A DNA stretch of 64,000 nucleotides from positions 179,551 to 243,550 of the forward strand of contig DVDT01000021.1 of the NCBI GenBank assembly GCA_015296085.1. The letters run 5' to 3'. Below, piece by piece: positions 29,808-39,139 of this stretch. The notes beneath the pieces are model-generated. The model saw only the letters and a list, made by a program, of their open reading frames with translations. It did no database searches and was not told the DNA's origin. Position 1 is the stretch's first letter; every line of letters begins with the position of its first letter. A program made the translations under genes and the position numbers. This stretch comes from Trichormus sp. M33_DOE_039. GTDB taxonomy: Bacteria > Cyanobacteriota > Cyanobacteriia > Cyanobacteriales > Nostocaceae.

Positions 29808-31379
29808 CTAGCAACGCCCTATGTGAATACTGGGTAGTTCATAATTATGCCACTGACGCTGATACCATTCGGCAACTAAAGGACGAATCGTAAATTGGGG
29901 TTGTTCTTCGCCTTGAACATCAATTCGTACACAGGAATATGGACGGCGTTTCTCAAAACCTTGTCCGTTACGTCCCACAAAAAGATGTGATTGTGCGATT
30001 AATCTTTCTGCATTTCCCCAAGTTTCAGTTAAGTCTGCACCTTCAGTGCGTTGGCGACGTAAACTATAACCGCTACCGCCACACACTAACCAATTAATAT
30101 TCGCGTCAGCGTGTCCTGTGTCTAGGGTTTGCAGATATTCTAAACAATGAGCATGACCATTTAAAACTAAATCTACCAAAGGTCTTCCTTGATTGAGTGA
30201 ACCTATGGCTATTGCAACTGCATTCAATACCTCCCGAAAATGCCTGCGAATGGCTAGAGTTTGCCCTTGTTGCCATTTTGTCGCCTCTGTCACGTATGGC
30301 GGATGATGAAAATAGATGACTCTTCCCCGCACGTCTGGATTATGCCAAGATGCAATTAATCTCTGTTTTAGCCAGTCTAATTGTGCAGTATCAGACTGCT
30401 GCGGCTGATCACTAGTTAATTGTTTGCTGATATCAAGAATAATTTCTTCAATTTGGGATAATTTGTAGTGAAAATCGTCTAATTGTTCGGCTTCGTTAGG
30501 GTTATCGGGATTTAATTTCGCGGAAGATTCAATAATTTGCATCTTCTCCCGTTCTAATTCTTGCTGACGACTTGCTAAGATTTGGCGATCGCGATCGCCT
30601 TTTTTGGTTTTCGGTAAAGGCTGGGGTGCGTTGAATGTGTTAGAGTCAAGCGCGAAAAAATCAATTCCACCGTAGCGAAAAGTGTAATAGCGATTGGGTA
30701 AGCGAGTGAAATCCCCTGGTTTATAAACGAGAGTGCGGCCTGTGTCGGTGGTAGCAGTGTAGTGTTGATCTAAATGACGGGGTAATTCTCCTGGTAACTT
30801 AAACCTTTGGAGATAATCAATGAATGCCTTAGCATAAGCATCACCAACACCAGAACCATGTAAGCCGACATCAATATCTAATTGTGATCGTAATATATAC
30901 CGAATTGGTAAAGTCGTAAGAGAGAGCAAACTTAAAACTAGGGGTAATTCATAGTAATCATGATTACCAGGAACTGGGAAGACTGGTAACTTAAATACCA
31001 TCTGGTCGTAAGCAATTTGTTGAGGATCATCCCCACCCACAAGCAATTCTCGGTAAGGTTCAATGAAATTTTGGTGATAATATTCACTTGAACCCACCAA
31101 ATAAATCACATCCCCTGTGTGTATCAAGAAGCGACATTCTTGATGATGAGACAACATCAACTCTGCAACCTGTCGTTGGGGGTTATGTCCCTTATGTTTT
31201 CCCGAACCACTATCACCAACAACTAAAAAAGAGAATTCCCTCTTATCTGCTTGTCCGTCTTCCAGAACGAACCGAGTTTGATCAATGTTCCGTTCTAAAA
31301 TTAACGCATCTTGCCAACGTACCCGTTGCTGCATCTTACGGATTTTCTTGGCTATTGCAGGATCATGAACAAGTTTCAA
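29808..31379 (-). CDS. Calcineurin-like metallophosphoesterase
   Basis: 523 residues with the metal-binding motifs in order: VVGDSGSG (shifted D-x-G), FLIHTGDVIY (GD), VPGNHDYYE (GNHD), FFALDSNTF, VIYFHHPPYV and LNGHAHCLEYL (GHxH). It should be a binuclear-metal phosphoesterase. The insert at about 255-330 is charged and probably helical. No signal peptide is evident, so it is probably cytosolic. The substrate is unknown. Confidence 0.9.
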   Translation of the reverse strand: MKLVHDPAIAKKIRKMQQRVRWQDALILERNIDQTRFVLEDGQADKREFSFLVVGDSGSGKHKGHNPQRQVAELMLSHHQECRFLIHTGDVIYLVGSSEYYHQNFIEPYRELLVGGDDPQQIAYDQMVFKLPVFPVPGNHDYYELPLVLSLLSLTTLPIRYILRSQLDIDVGLHGSGVGDAYAKAFIDYLQRFKLPGELPRHLDQHYTATTDTGRTLVYKPGDFTRLPNRYYTFRYGGIDFFALDSNTFNAPQPLPKTKKGDRDRQILASRQQELEREKMQIIESSAKLNPDNPNEAEQLDDFHYKLSQIEEIILDISKQLTSDQPQQSDTAQLDWLKQRLIASWHNPDVRGRVIYFHHPPYVTEATKWQQGQTLAIRRHFREVLNAVAIAIGSLNQGRPLVDLVLNGHAHCLEYLQTLDTGHADANINWLVCGGSGYSLRRQRTEGADLTETWGNAERLIAQSHLFVGRNGQGFEKRRPYSCVRIDVQGEEQPQFTIRPLVAEWYQRQWHNYELPSIHIGRC

Positions 31380-31418
31380 GGAAATTTACTCCTTACTTAG
31401 CGATGGGAAGTCTTGTAG

Positions 31419-31438
31419 AGACGCGATAAATCGAGTCT
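31419..31438. repeat. Degenerate AGACGCGAT palindrome
   Basis: AGACGCGAT-AA-ATCGAGTCT with one mismatch, preceded by GTAG. A second, perfect copy lies at 33967-33986. This is a dispersed short palindrome of Nostoc type. Confidence 0.65.
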
Positions 31439-31520
31439 GAACGGAAGTAGAAAGTGAGTTAAATGGGAGTGATAGAGGATTGAACCACAATTTTGAAGTT
31501 GTTAAGTGAGAACTTCTCTA

Positions 31521-31742
31521 AGAGGATGTTTGACAAGTCGAAAAGTATACCAAGAACCCCTCTCCATAGCTTGCTTCCCTAGCTTGCTTCCCGTTCGCGT
31601 CAGCGTCTCCGAAGGATAAGGGTACCTCTCCCCGAAACGGAGAGAGGCTTTGAAGCCCTCATTCCCTTGTCGGGAAGGGGGGTTTGGGGGGTTAGGTTTT
31701 TAAGATTTTGATGTTAGCCATAATATTTTTCAAACATCCTCT
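31521..31742. mobile_element. 222-bp MITE-like element
   Basis: AGAGGATGTTTGA at the left and its exact complement TCAAACATCCTCT at the right bound a non-coding stretch of repeat vocabulary (CTTGCTTCCC twice, CGCGTCAGCGTCTCCG, CGGGAAGGGGGGTTTGGGGGG). No open frame. No clear target duplication. Confidence 0.6.
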
Positions 31743-32054
31743 AAATGAGAATATTTTAGTTTAGAACTCAAATATTGATGTTCACGATGATCAATTTCAC
31801 GTTTTTCATCTGAACAGTTAATATTAATAAAATCTAAACTGCTAAGTGAAAGTGTGCTTTGAATACCATCACATTTGGCATATTTTTATAGAAAAGTTGA
31901 GTCCGATTGAACTTGTCTTACAGTTTATAAAGCAAAAGAATTTGAGTAAGCGAAGTTCAGGTTTTATTGTGTTATGTATTCTGAAAATTCTTCTAAATAT
32001 CTTCTGCAAATATACACAACCAGAGACTAATCCCAAATTTTCGGTTTGAATTGT

Positions 32055-32693
32055 TCAAGTCCCTGGTAAATTAAGTAAATTCTCATCTAAATGAGAGCGA
32101 TCTGCTAAATTTTTGATAAACGGCCCGTGAGCAGTAAATTCTACAAGACTGACGGAACTAACAGGACATCCTAAACGATAACGAAACCGTCCAACATCAA
32201 TACCTAATAAACTGCACAGAATAATTCTAATTGTGGCTTTATGAGAAACCACTAAAACATTACCATTTTTGTATAAATGTTTAATTTCTTCAATTACTCC
32301 CATAGCACGAGAAGCAATTGTGATCGCCATTTCTCCACCAGTAGGCGCATACCAAGCGGGGTCAGCCGACCAACGAATATAATCATCGTGATATTCTGAG
32401 TTAATTTGTTGTGGGGTTTTGCCTTCCCACTGACCATAGTCAATTTCTTTTAACCCATCACGTAATTGTGGCTTCATTCCTATTGTTTCACACAGAGGCT
32501 TGGCTGTGTCTATAGTTCGCCGCATAGGACTGCAAAAAATCGCCGTCCAAGGCAGAGAACTATAGGCAGATGCAAAAGCCTTCGCCATTTCTAAGCCTTC
32601 TGGGGTAAGTTCGGAGTCTGTCACACCACAAAAGGCGTTATTCCGACTACATCCTGTTTGTCCGTGACGGAGTAAATAAAGATTTAGGCTCAC
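32055..32693 (-). CDS. Histidine phosphatase family protein (phosphoglycerate mutase-like)
   Basis: 212 residues. The catalytic histidine motif LYLLRHGQTGCSRNN is at the N-terminus. CSPMRRTIDTAKPL and the second histidine VVSHKATIRIILCSLLG complete the active site. The family covers phosphoglycerate mutases, fructose-2,6-bisphosphatase, alpha-ribazole phosphatase and broad phosphatases. I cannot choose among them. It lies 54 bases downstream of the aminotransferase on the same strand and may share its transcript. Confidence 0.88.
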   Translation of the reverse strand: MSLNLYLLRHGQTGCSRNNAFCGVTDSELTPEGLEMAKAFASAYSSLPWTAIFCSPMRRTIDTAKPLCETIGMKPQLRDGLKEIDYGQWEGKTPQQINSEYHDDYIRWSADPAWYAPTGGEMAITIASRAMGVIEEIKHLYKNGNVLVVSHKATIRIILCSLLGIDVGRFRYRLGCPVSSVSLVEFTAHGPFIKNLADRSHLDENLLNLPGT

Positions 32694-32747
32694 AAATAAT
32701 TCCCCTGATATTGAATGTCACAGAGTCAACAGTCAACAGTATAAGAT

Positions 32748-33947
32748 TTAGAGAAACTTAGCGATTCTCTCCACGGCAATTTCTAATAAAGCAGGTTCAT
32801 GGACTAGAGCAAAACGGACGTATCCCTCGCCAGATTTGCCAAAACCAGCACCAGGGGAAGCCGCTACACCAGTTTGCTGCACTAACTCAGTACAAAATTC
32901 TACAGAATTTTGACTCCAAGGTGATGGCAATTGCGCCCAAATGTACATGGTGGCTTTGGGTGTGGGAACATGCCAGCCTATGCGGTGTAAAGCATTAATA
33001 AACGCATCACGACGTTGGCAAAACCTATTGACAGCCACTTGTACTCCGGCTTGGGAGCCTGTGAGAGCCGCGATCGCTCCATTTAAAATTCCGCGATATT
33101 GATTAAAATCGACGGCTGCTTTGACTTGTCGTAAAGCTTGGATTAATTGGGCATTCCCAATGGCGTACCCAATACGGAAACCGCCCATATTATAAGACTT
33201 AGAAAGAGTGAAAAACTCTATTGAGATGCTTTTGTCTGGGTCAGCTTGCAGAATGGAAGGAACAAGGGATTGGGTGTTGGGGATAACTGTACCCAACTCG
33301 CTTGGTTCTGCAAATACCAAATCTACGTAAGGGAAATCGTGAACCAATGCGATGTCATGTTGCTGACAAAAGGCGACAGCTTCTTTAAAGAAAGATAAGG
33401 GTGCGATCGCGGCTGTAGGATTATGAGGATAACTCAATACCATCATCCGTGACTGCGCTACGACATGAGAGGGAATGTCACTCAGCACAGGCAAAAAATC
33501 ATTTTCGGCTCGCAATGGCATGGGGTAGATTTGTCCACTCGCTAAGTAGACTCCGCCAGCGTGGGAAGGGTAGCCTGGATCGAGCAGTAAAGCAAAATCT
33601 CCCGGATTGAGTAAAGCTAAAGGTAAATGGGCTGTACCCTCTTGAGAACCAATTAAAGGCAGTACCTCTGTTTCCGGATCGACTTTTATGCCAAACTTTT
33701 GTTCATACCAGCTAGCCGCCGCTTGGCGAAATTCCCGCGTCCCGTTAAAAAGTAAATAACCGTGGGTACTAGGGTCATTAAGCGATTGGGCGATCGCTGC
33801 AATTACATGGGCTGCGGCGGGTAAATCAGAAGATCCCAGCGACAAATCGATCAAATCTTTCCCTGCTGCTAGAGCCAAAGACTTGGCTCTGTCCATATCA
33901 GCAAATACATTAGATTGCAGGGGTTTTAAACGTTGGGCAAATTGCAT
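32748..33947 (-). CDS. Class I/II PLP aminotransferase (LL-DAP aminotransferase-like)
   Basis: 399 residues from ATG 33947 (MQFAQRLKPLQSNVFADMDR). An upstream frame extension is encoded by a dispersed palindrome and is not counted. The PLP lysine motif is FFTLSKSYNMGGFRIGY. LSYPHNPTAAI and DFPYVDLVF are the conserved cofactor residues. It resembles the LL-diaminopimelate/alanine aminotransferase group common in cyanobacteria. Substrate not certain. Confidence 0.88.
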   Translation of the reverse strand: MQFAQRLKPLQSNVFADMDRAKSLALAAGKDLIDLSLGSSDLPAAAHVIAAIAQSLNDPSTHGYLLFNGTREFRQAAASWYEQKFGIKVDPETEVLPLIGSQEGTAHLPLALLNPGDFALLLDPGYPSHAGGVYLASGQIYPMPLRAENDFLPVLSDIPSHVVAQSRMMVLSYPHNPTAAIAPLSFFKEAVAFCQQHDIALVHDFPYVDLVFAEPSELGTVIPNTQSLVPSILQADPDKSISIEFFTLSKSYNMGGFRIGYAIGNAQLIQALRQVKAAVDFNQYRGILNGAIAALTGSQAGVQVAVNRFCQRRDAFINALHRIGWHVPTPKATMYIWAQLPSPWSQNSVEFCTELVQQTGVAASPGAGFGKSGEGYVRFALVHEPALLEIAVERIAKFL

Positions 33948-33966
33948 AATAGTCAATGGTTGGTAG

Positions 33967-33986
33967 AGACGCGATTCATCGCGTCT
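33967..33986. repeat. Perfect AGACGCGAT palindrome
   Basis: AGACGCGAT-TC-ATCGCGTCT in GGTAG...GTAC context, 20 bases upstream of the aminotransferase start. Second copy of the family at 31419. Confidence 0.75.
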
Positions 33987-34190
33987 GTACAAGAGTCAAT
34001 AGTCAATGAATTTTGGGTTTCAGATTTATGATTTGAGGAAAAACCAATCCCCTAGAGTGACACTCCCGCGTCTCTCTAAAAGTTCACACAGTGTTCCGTA
34101 GAGAAGACTGTGCTGATTCACCCAAATCCGCAATCCAAAATCTAAAATTACTATGGTCAACGGTCTTTACTATAGACTACAGACTATGGA

Positions 34191-34526
34191 CTAATTATTA
34201 TCTAAGTGCGTATCTAGGAGTTCGAGTAACTTATCTTTACCGATTACTCCTTCAGTAGATGCTAAGAGTTTTGTGCCTTGAAGCAATCTCAGAGCCGGTA
34301 CACCTTCTACTTGGTACTGTTTTACTGTGACAGGGTTAGGATCTACTTCTAGTTTTACAACCTTCAAGCGATCGCTATAAGTTTTAGCAGCTATATTAAT
34401 CAGTGGCGACATCAATTGACACGGCCCACACCAGGAAGCCCAAAAGTAAACTAATACAGGCTGCTCGGCTTGCAACACTTCAGTTTCAAACTCAGCATCG
34501 GTGATGGTGATTACACCCTTACTCAT
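34191..34526 (-). CDS. Thioredoxin family protein
   Basis: 111 residues from ATG 34526 (MSKGVITITDAEFETEVLQ), which has GGAG seven bases upstream. A longer frame begins without a ribosome site. The redox motif is FWASWCGPCQLMSP. The cis-proline loop is VEGVPALRLL. A cytosolic dithiol reductase of the thioredoxin type. In place of the usual KP near the active site it has QL, so it is not canonical TrxA and may have its own partners. Confidence 0.92.
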   Translation of the reverse strand: MSKGVITITDAEFETEVLQAEQPVLVYFWASWCGPCQLMSPLINIAAKTYSDRLKVVKLEVDPNPVTVKQYQVEGVPALRLLQGTKLLASTEGVIGKDKLLELLDTHLDNN

Positions 34527-34733
34527 TGCAGTCTCCATTAGTTGGCATCGATCAAAGTTGACACACAAAATACTGTATCCCAAAGTCGTCAACAGTCCAT
34601 AGTTTATATTGCATAGATATTTTCTAATGTTAACGATTGGTGAGGAGGATGTTATCTGTCAAACCATTTCTGTTTAATTAGGCAGGGGGACGAGGGCAAA
34701 AGTTGGCGTAATGAATGTTAAGTTGACTAGAAA

Positions 34734-34764
34734 ACAAAATCCCATCACCGGAAGGCGTGGGATT
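34734..34764 (-). terminator. Terminator after vipp1
   Basis: On the minus strand AATCCCACGCC-TTCC-GGTGATGGGATT forms an about 11-bp stem with a small bulge, then TTGTTTTC. It starts about 25 bases past the vipp1 stop. Confidence 0.75.
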
Positions 34765-34789
34765 ATTTGTCATCAGTATTTTGCAAGTA

Positions 34790-35575
34790 TTACATTTGAT
34801 CCAATTGTTTGCGTAGGGCTTCCAACTCACTGTCAACCACGTTGCTGGATTGTGCTGGGGGAGAGGATTGTTGCTGTTCTTGTTGGGGTGGTAGCTGGGG
34901 TTGGTTAGGTGGTGTTGCAGGTGCTAATGATGCTTTCAACGCAGCTAATTCATCATCAACGTCGCTACCAGCTTCTAATTGTGCAAATTGGGTTTCTAAG
35001 TCTGCACCTGCAAGTTCGGCGGCTGATTGGGCGCGGGCTTCTTGCATTAAGACTTTTTCTTCCATGCGCTCAAAGGCTGCCATTGCGCTGCTCGTATTCA
35101 TACCCCGTACCATGCCTTGGAGTTGTTCTTGGGCTTTGGCAGTAGTAATTCGCGCTTTGAGCATTTCTTTCTTGGTTTTAGCTTCCGAAATTTTGCTCTC
35201 TAGCTGAATCAGATTGCGTTTGAGAGTTTCTACTTGGGTGCTTTGTTGGTCTAGGCTAGTTTTGAGGGCGGTACTTGTTTCTGTATAAGTTTTTTTACGT
35301 TCTAGGGCTTGTCTAGCCAAGTTTTCATCGCCTTTTTGCAGTGCTAGTTGAGCATTGCGTTGCCACTTGTTAATTTCGTTTTGAGCGTCAGTATATTGTT
35401 TCTCTGTGCGTTTTTGGGCAGCGATCGCTTGAGCTACACCTTGGCGCAACTGTACCAAGTCTTCCTGCATTTCCAGAATGGCTTGTTCCAGCATTTTTTC
35501 TGGATCTTCAGCTTTATTAACTAAATCATTAAGGTTAGCACTAACTACTCGCTTAATCCGATCAAATAATCCCAT
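34790..35575 (-). CDS. vipp1: Vipp1/IM30, PspA-family membrane-remodelling protein
   Basis: 261 residues. The PspA/IM30 core starts with the amphipathic helix MGLFDRIKRVVSANLNDLV, then EDPEKMLEQAILEMQEDLVQ and long coiled coils to about 215. After a Pro/Gln linker there is a conserved short C-terminal helix (DSELEALRKQLDQM), the extension that separates Vipp1 from PspA. It assembles ESCRT-III-like rings needed for thylakoid maintenance. The second member lies 172 bases upstream on the same strand. Confidence 0.92.
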   Translation of the reverse strand: MGLFDRIKRVVSANLNDLVNKAEDPEKMLEQAILEMQEDLVQLRQGVAQAIAAQKRTEKQYTDAQNEINKWQRNAQLALQKGDENLARQALERKKTYTETSTALKTSLDQQSTQVETLKRNLIQLESKISEAKTKKEMLKARITTAKAQEQLQGMVRGMNTSSAMAAFERMEEKVLMQEARAQSAAELAGADLETQFAQLEAGSDVDDELAALKASLAPATPPNQPQLPPQQEQQQSSPPAQSSNVVDSELEALRKQLDQM

Positions 35576-35747
35576 AACTTTGTTTTTCCTTGTGAAGTTG
35601 ACGCGCTAAGTTGGATAGTTCGCTTTTTTACTACTTAATAACTTCCATTTTTAATGTAATCTTTCCGGTTTGGATCGGTACATTTCGACACTTATATAAT
35701 TGCTAAGATATCGTCTAAATCTAAAGATTGCCTAATTATTCAGATTC

Positions 35748-36446
35748 TTAACTTGGGGGTAGTTGCTGTTGCTGTCTATTTTCCGCACCTTCTAAGATCT
35801 GGGATTTCATCGCTGCTAGTTCGCTATCAACGTCCTTAGCAGCTTCTAAGGAAGCAAATCGTTTTTCTAAATCATCACTACCAAGCTGGGCAACGGCCTC
35901 CGATTGAGCTTCTAATTGCCAAACTTTTTCTTCCATCCGCTCAAAAGCACTCAAGCTGCTAGTAGCAGATACTTCACTTAGCATATCTTGAAGTTTATAA
36001 GATGCTTGTGCCGCACGAGCGCGGGCAATATACATATCTTTTTTAGTTTTGGCTTCAGCTATTTTTAACTCTAGGGTTCGCATATCCTGCTTGAGCTTAA
36101 CCACTACCTGATTTTGCTGCTGTATTTGGTTATTCAAGGCTGTCGCCGTTTCTAAGTAGGCGTGGCGTTTATTTAGGGCTTCCCTTGCTAGGGGTTCATT
36201 ACCTTGATTGAGAGCAAGTTGAGCGCGACGATACCATTCTTCTGCTGTTGATTGGGCAGATGCAGCTTGGCGTTCAGTGCGTTTTTGAGTGGCGATCGCT
36301 TGGGCTACGCCCTGTCGCAACAATACTAAGTTTTCTTGCATCTCTATGACAGTTTGCTCCAGAACTTTTTCTGGATCTTCAGAACTGTCTAGAAAACTAT
36401 TAAGATTAGCGTTTATCACTCGCACGATACGCTTGATCAATTCCAT
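35748..36446 (-). CDS. pspA: PspA-like ESCRT-III family protein
   Basis: 232 residues with the same architecture as its neighbour (MELIKRIVRVINANLNSFL, EDPEKVLEQTVIEMQENLVL, coiled coil, AFERMEEKVWQLEAQ) but without the C-terminal Vipp1 helix. It ends in a short Gln-rich tail. This fits PspA, a membrane-stress effector. Clearly a tandem paralog of vipp1. No pspBC or PspF homologues nearby. Confidence 0.9.
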   Translation of the reverse strand: MELIKRIVRVINANLNSFLDSSEDPEKVLEQTVIEMQENLVLLRQGVAQAIATQKRTERQAASAQSTAEEWYRRAQLALNQGNEPLAREALNKRHAYLETATALNNQIQQQNQVVVKLKQDMRTLELKIAEAKTKKDMYIARARAAQASYKLQDMLSEVSATSSLSAFERMEEKVWQLEAQSEAVAQLGSDDLEKRFASLEAAKDVDSELAAMKSQILEGAENRQQQQLPPS

Positions 36447-36716
36447 GTCGGCTCTCCATTGCAGCGCGTTTTGATCAGCACTTACGCCAAAATTTGACTT
36501 GTGGTAGCAAGATGTAATACCAATTCAAGATGATCAAGGAGTTAGGGTAAGGGTGTTAAACGCCTACACCCTAGCCAAAGCCCATGATTTTTCATCTTTA
36601 TGCGTAAGTTATATTTGTCCCTCATCCTATCGTAAATTAATTTTTATCTTTAGTAACTTCTGCCTCATATCCCATACCCAATTCACAAAACTCCATCACC
36701 TTGTGGGTGAAGTCTT

Positions 36717-37943
36717 TTATGGCTGCTGCACTCTGGCTTGAACTCCTTTAGCTTGTAGCTGTTTGAGCCTTTGTTGCGCTTCTTCTTTTGTTGTGAGCGC
36801 ACCAAGATAAATTAATTTTTGATTGGTTGATAAGTAAGCATCTGGAACTACCTGTCGTGCAGCAGTTAGCAAACCTGCTCCTTGATTATCGGCAACTATG
36901 TAGTAGCGTCCATCTGCTGCGGGTTTGATTTCTGTGTTTGTCTGGGTGGGTGCAGTGGTGGTTTTTGGTAAAGGCTGTAAAGTGGCTAGAGGGGATGTGT
37001 CCACCGGTGGTAAAGGCTGCACTTGGGTTAAGGGATTGGTGGCTGGAGGAAGTACTGGTGTGGAAATAGCCAGCGGATTAGATAATCCTATGGGTGTGGG
37101 CGGAATTTTCGGCTGTAAGCCAACTATATCATTAGGATCTTTAACTTCTGGAAACTCCTTAGCCGCTAAGTTGGGGTATTTGGGTATGGGTGTGAGTTCT
37201 GCCTGGGGTTGGGATTGATTACTTTCCGTCTGGGGATTAGCAACATTGGGAGATGAGTTACTGTTAAATAATTTACTCAGATTCAGTTGAGGTAAGCTTT
37301 TGGGGTTGAATACCACGTAGCCCAAAGTCAAACTTGCTAATAGTAACAGCAGCATAGAACCTATCCCCAAGGGGGATAGCAGGCTATCACTAGAATTGCT
37401 GGGTTGATTATCAGCTGGTTGTTCATCTGTTAAACTACGCAGCAGTGCTTCACTTGATTCTAGATAGTCATCTGGCTGGGTAGGAGCGTCATTTGCTACA
37501 AGTTTGTCGTTTTGATTAGTCTGAGTAGTAGTAGGGACTAAGCTACTAGCAGCGTTAGGTGGAGGTAGAGGAATTTGGGTGTGTGAATCGGCGTGGGTAG
37601 ACACCGGGGTATGTTCTGGTGTTTCTGTTGTGCTGGGTGCGGGTGGTTCTAGTAAGGTTTCTGGCACAGGGATAGGAGTTGTATAGTTCCTAATCTCTAC
37701 TATTGGTAGCTGGGTACTACCCACTGTGGCAGGGTTTGTCGTCACATCAGAAGGAGGGCTGCCAATATAACTATGTACTGAGGGCTTGCTGGTAGCTCGC
37801 ACTCCCATCCGTGAGCGTCGGTAACGAGCTAATTCTTGGTCTAGCTGTACTTCTAAACTTCCTAGTGCGGCTGCTAATGCTGGCTTTAAACCAGATGTTT
37901 TAGGCGATCGCGTACCGGAATCCATCAGGGGATTTTGACTCAT
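36717..37943 (-). CDS. SPOR-domain membrane protein
   Basis: 408 residues. Cytoplasmic N-terminus with a conserved-looking start (LKPALAAALGSLEVQLDQEL) and a proline/threonine-rich stretch. One transmembrane helix lies at about 193-212 (GIGSMLLLLLASLTLGYVVF). A long proline-rich outer linker leads to a C-terminal SPOR-like domain (about 345-408: YYIVADNQGAGLLTAARQVV, KEEAQQRLKQLQAKGVQARV). SPOR domains bind denuded septal peptidoglycan, so a role in division or septum structure is likely. Divergent from the dciA-like gene, 124 bases apart. Confidence 0.85.
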   Translation of the reverse strand: MSQNPLMDSGTRSPKTSGLKPALAAALGSLEVQLDQELARYRRSRMGVRATSKPSVHSYIGSPPSDVTTNPATVGSTQLPIVEIRNYTTPIPVPETLLEPPAPSTTETPEHTPVSTHADSHTQIPLPPPNAASSLVPTTTQTNQNDKLVANDAPTQPDDYLESSEALLRSLTDEQPADNQPSNSSDSLLSPLGIGSMLLLLLASLTLGYVVFNPKSLPQLNLSKLFNSNSSPNVANPQTESNQSQPQAELTPIPKYPNLAAKEFPEVKDPNDIVGLQPKIPPTPIGLSNPLAISTPVLPPATNPLTQVQPLPPVDTSPLATLQPLPKTTTAPTQTNTEIKPAADGRYYIVADNQGAGLLTAARQVVPDAYLSTNQKLIYLGALTTKEEAQQRLKQLQAKGVQARVQQP

Positions 37944-38066
37944 TGCCTTGTGCCTCCAACTTGGACTGCTGGATTAACTGTAGATAATTTTGTGCCAATC
38001 GTAACGAAAATTGTTGATTAGTATAGATCTCAGAACTAATCTTGATTTTTGCTACTCTTGGGCGAA

Positions 38067-38636
38067 ATGTCTTTGAAACCAATTAATGATATTTTAGGTG
38101 TTCTAGAACAGCAAGCTAAATGGCAAGCAGACCCATTAGCACTAATACTCCAGTCCTGGGCAGAAGTTGTTGGTGCTGTGGCAGCTATCCACTCTCGCCC
38201 CTTGTCAATGCAGCGTGATGTATTGCGAGTAGCAACTTCTAGTGCGGCTTGGGCGCAGAATTTGACATTTAGTCGTCAGACACTACTGCTGAAGTTAAAT
38301 ACCAAATTGTCTATGTCTTTGGTAGATATACGCTTTTCTACTGCTGGCTGGCAAAAGCCAAAAGATTTATTCAAACCACCAACCAGCGTCTCACCTCAAG
38401 AACACCCTAGTTATTTGGGTGATATTAGTAGCTCCCCTCCTGTTAGGAAACCAACGGAACAGACTGTCAATCAGGTGTTTGAGTCTTGGGCTAAGGAGAG
38501 ACAGGCGCGATCGCAAAGCCTACCCCTTTGCCCTCAATGCCAATGCCCTACACCACCTGGTGAACTTCAGCGTTGGTGTGTATGCGCTTTATGCAGTGTC
38601 AAACAATCATCCCATCAGGGAACAAGGAACACCTAA
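38067..38636 (+). CDS. DciA-like (DUF721) replicative helicase loader with C-terminal Cys cluster
   Basis: About 189 residues from ATG 38067 (MSLKPINDILGVLEQQAKWQ). The DUF721/DciA core covers residues about 1-100 (LQSWAEVVGAVAAIHSRPL, LRVATSSAAWAQNLTFSRQ). DciA loads DnaB at origins in bacteria lacking DnaC/DnaI, which includes cyanobacteria. The C-terminal 35 residues carry CPQCQCPTPPGELQRWCVCA followed by LC, a possible zinc ribbon not usual in DciA. The six-codon upstream extension has no support. Confidence 0.8.
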   Translation: MSLKPINDILGVLEQQAKWQADPLALILQSWAEVVGAVAAIHSRPLSMQRDVLRVATSSAAWAQNLTFSRQTLLLKLNTKLSMSLVDIRFSTAGWQKPKDLFKPPTSVSPQEHPSYLGDISSSPPVRKPTEQTVNQVFESWAKERQARSQSLPLCPQCQCPTPPGELQRWCVCALCSVKQSSHQGTRNT

Positions 38637-39139
38637 CAGACTTCTCTATTGTCTGTTCTCTATCTAGAAGGAGAATACCCACAATTTTTGCAGTGGTAAG
38701 TTTTGGTTGGAGTCTAAATATCCTTATCATTACCTTCTATAAATGAAAAGTACCTCTACTTCCCTTCTTCTTATTACCTGTTACCTGTATTTTAATATCT
38801 ATTTTTTGGGTTGAAATTTACTTGGTCATATCATAGAATGTGACAGAGCAATAGGATCAAAATCGTATTTTATAGAGTAAGTAAAAATTTCCCATACATT
38901 CAAAACTTTATTCTTACCGTTGATCCCCAATCAGTTATAGGCAATAATTTCTAAAGGTGTTCACTACAAAAAACGTTTAAAAATATAACACAAATCTAAA
39001 AACAATCTAAAGTTAATTTAGCCATTAAAAGGCTATAACCTAGATATAATCACGGATTATGGGTTCACTACGTATTTATATCTAGAAGGAAAATATAAGG
39101 ACAGAAATTAGCCTTAACTGGCGTTAAAGATGAACCCAA
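38637..39139. other. Intergenic region, no gene seen
   Basis: About 500 AT-rich bases between same-strand genes. No coding frame, known RNA motif or strong terminator found. The last 100 bases probably hold the promoter and leader of the Cys-rich gene. Confidence 0.5.

Larger units (their letters stand above)
31380..32054. other. Gene-free stretch with repeats
   Basis: About 675 bases. It holds a degenerate GTAGAGACGCGAT palindrome and a 222-bp inverted-repeat-bounded element, both listed separately. The remaining 31750-32054 is AT-rich with no supportable gene. A 67-codon frame there has no ribosome site or recognisable family. Confidence 0.6.

Noticed and set aside
31846..32049. 67-codon open frame
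   Set aside because: No ribosome site and no homology pattern. Base composition like the surrounding spacer.
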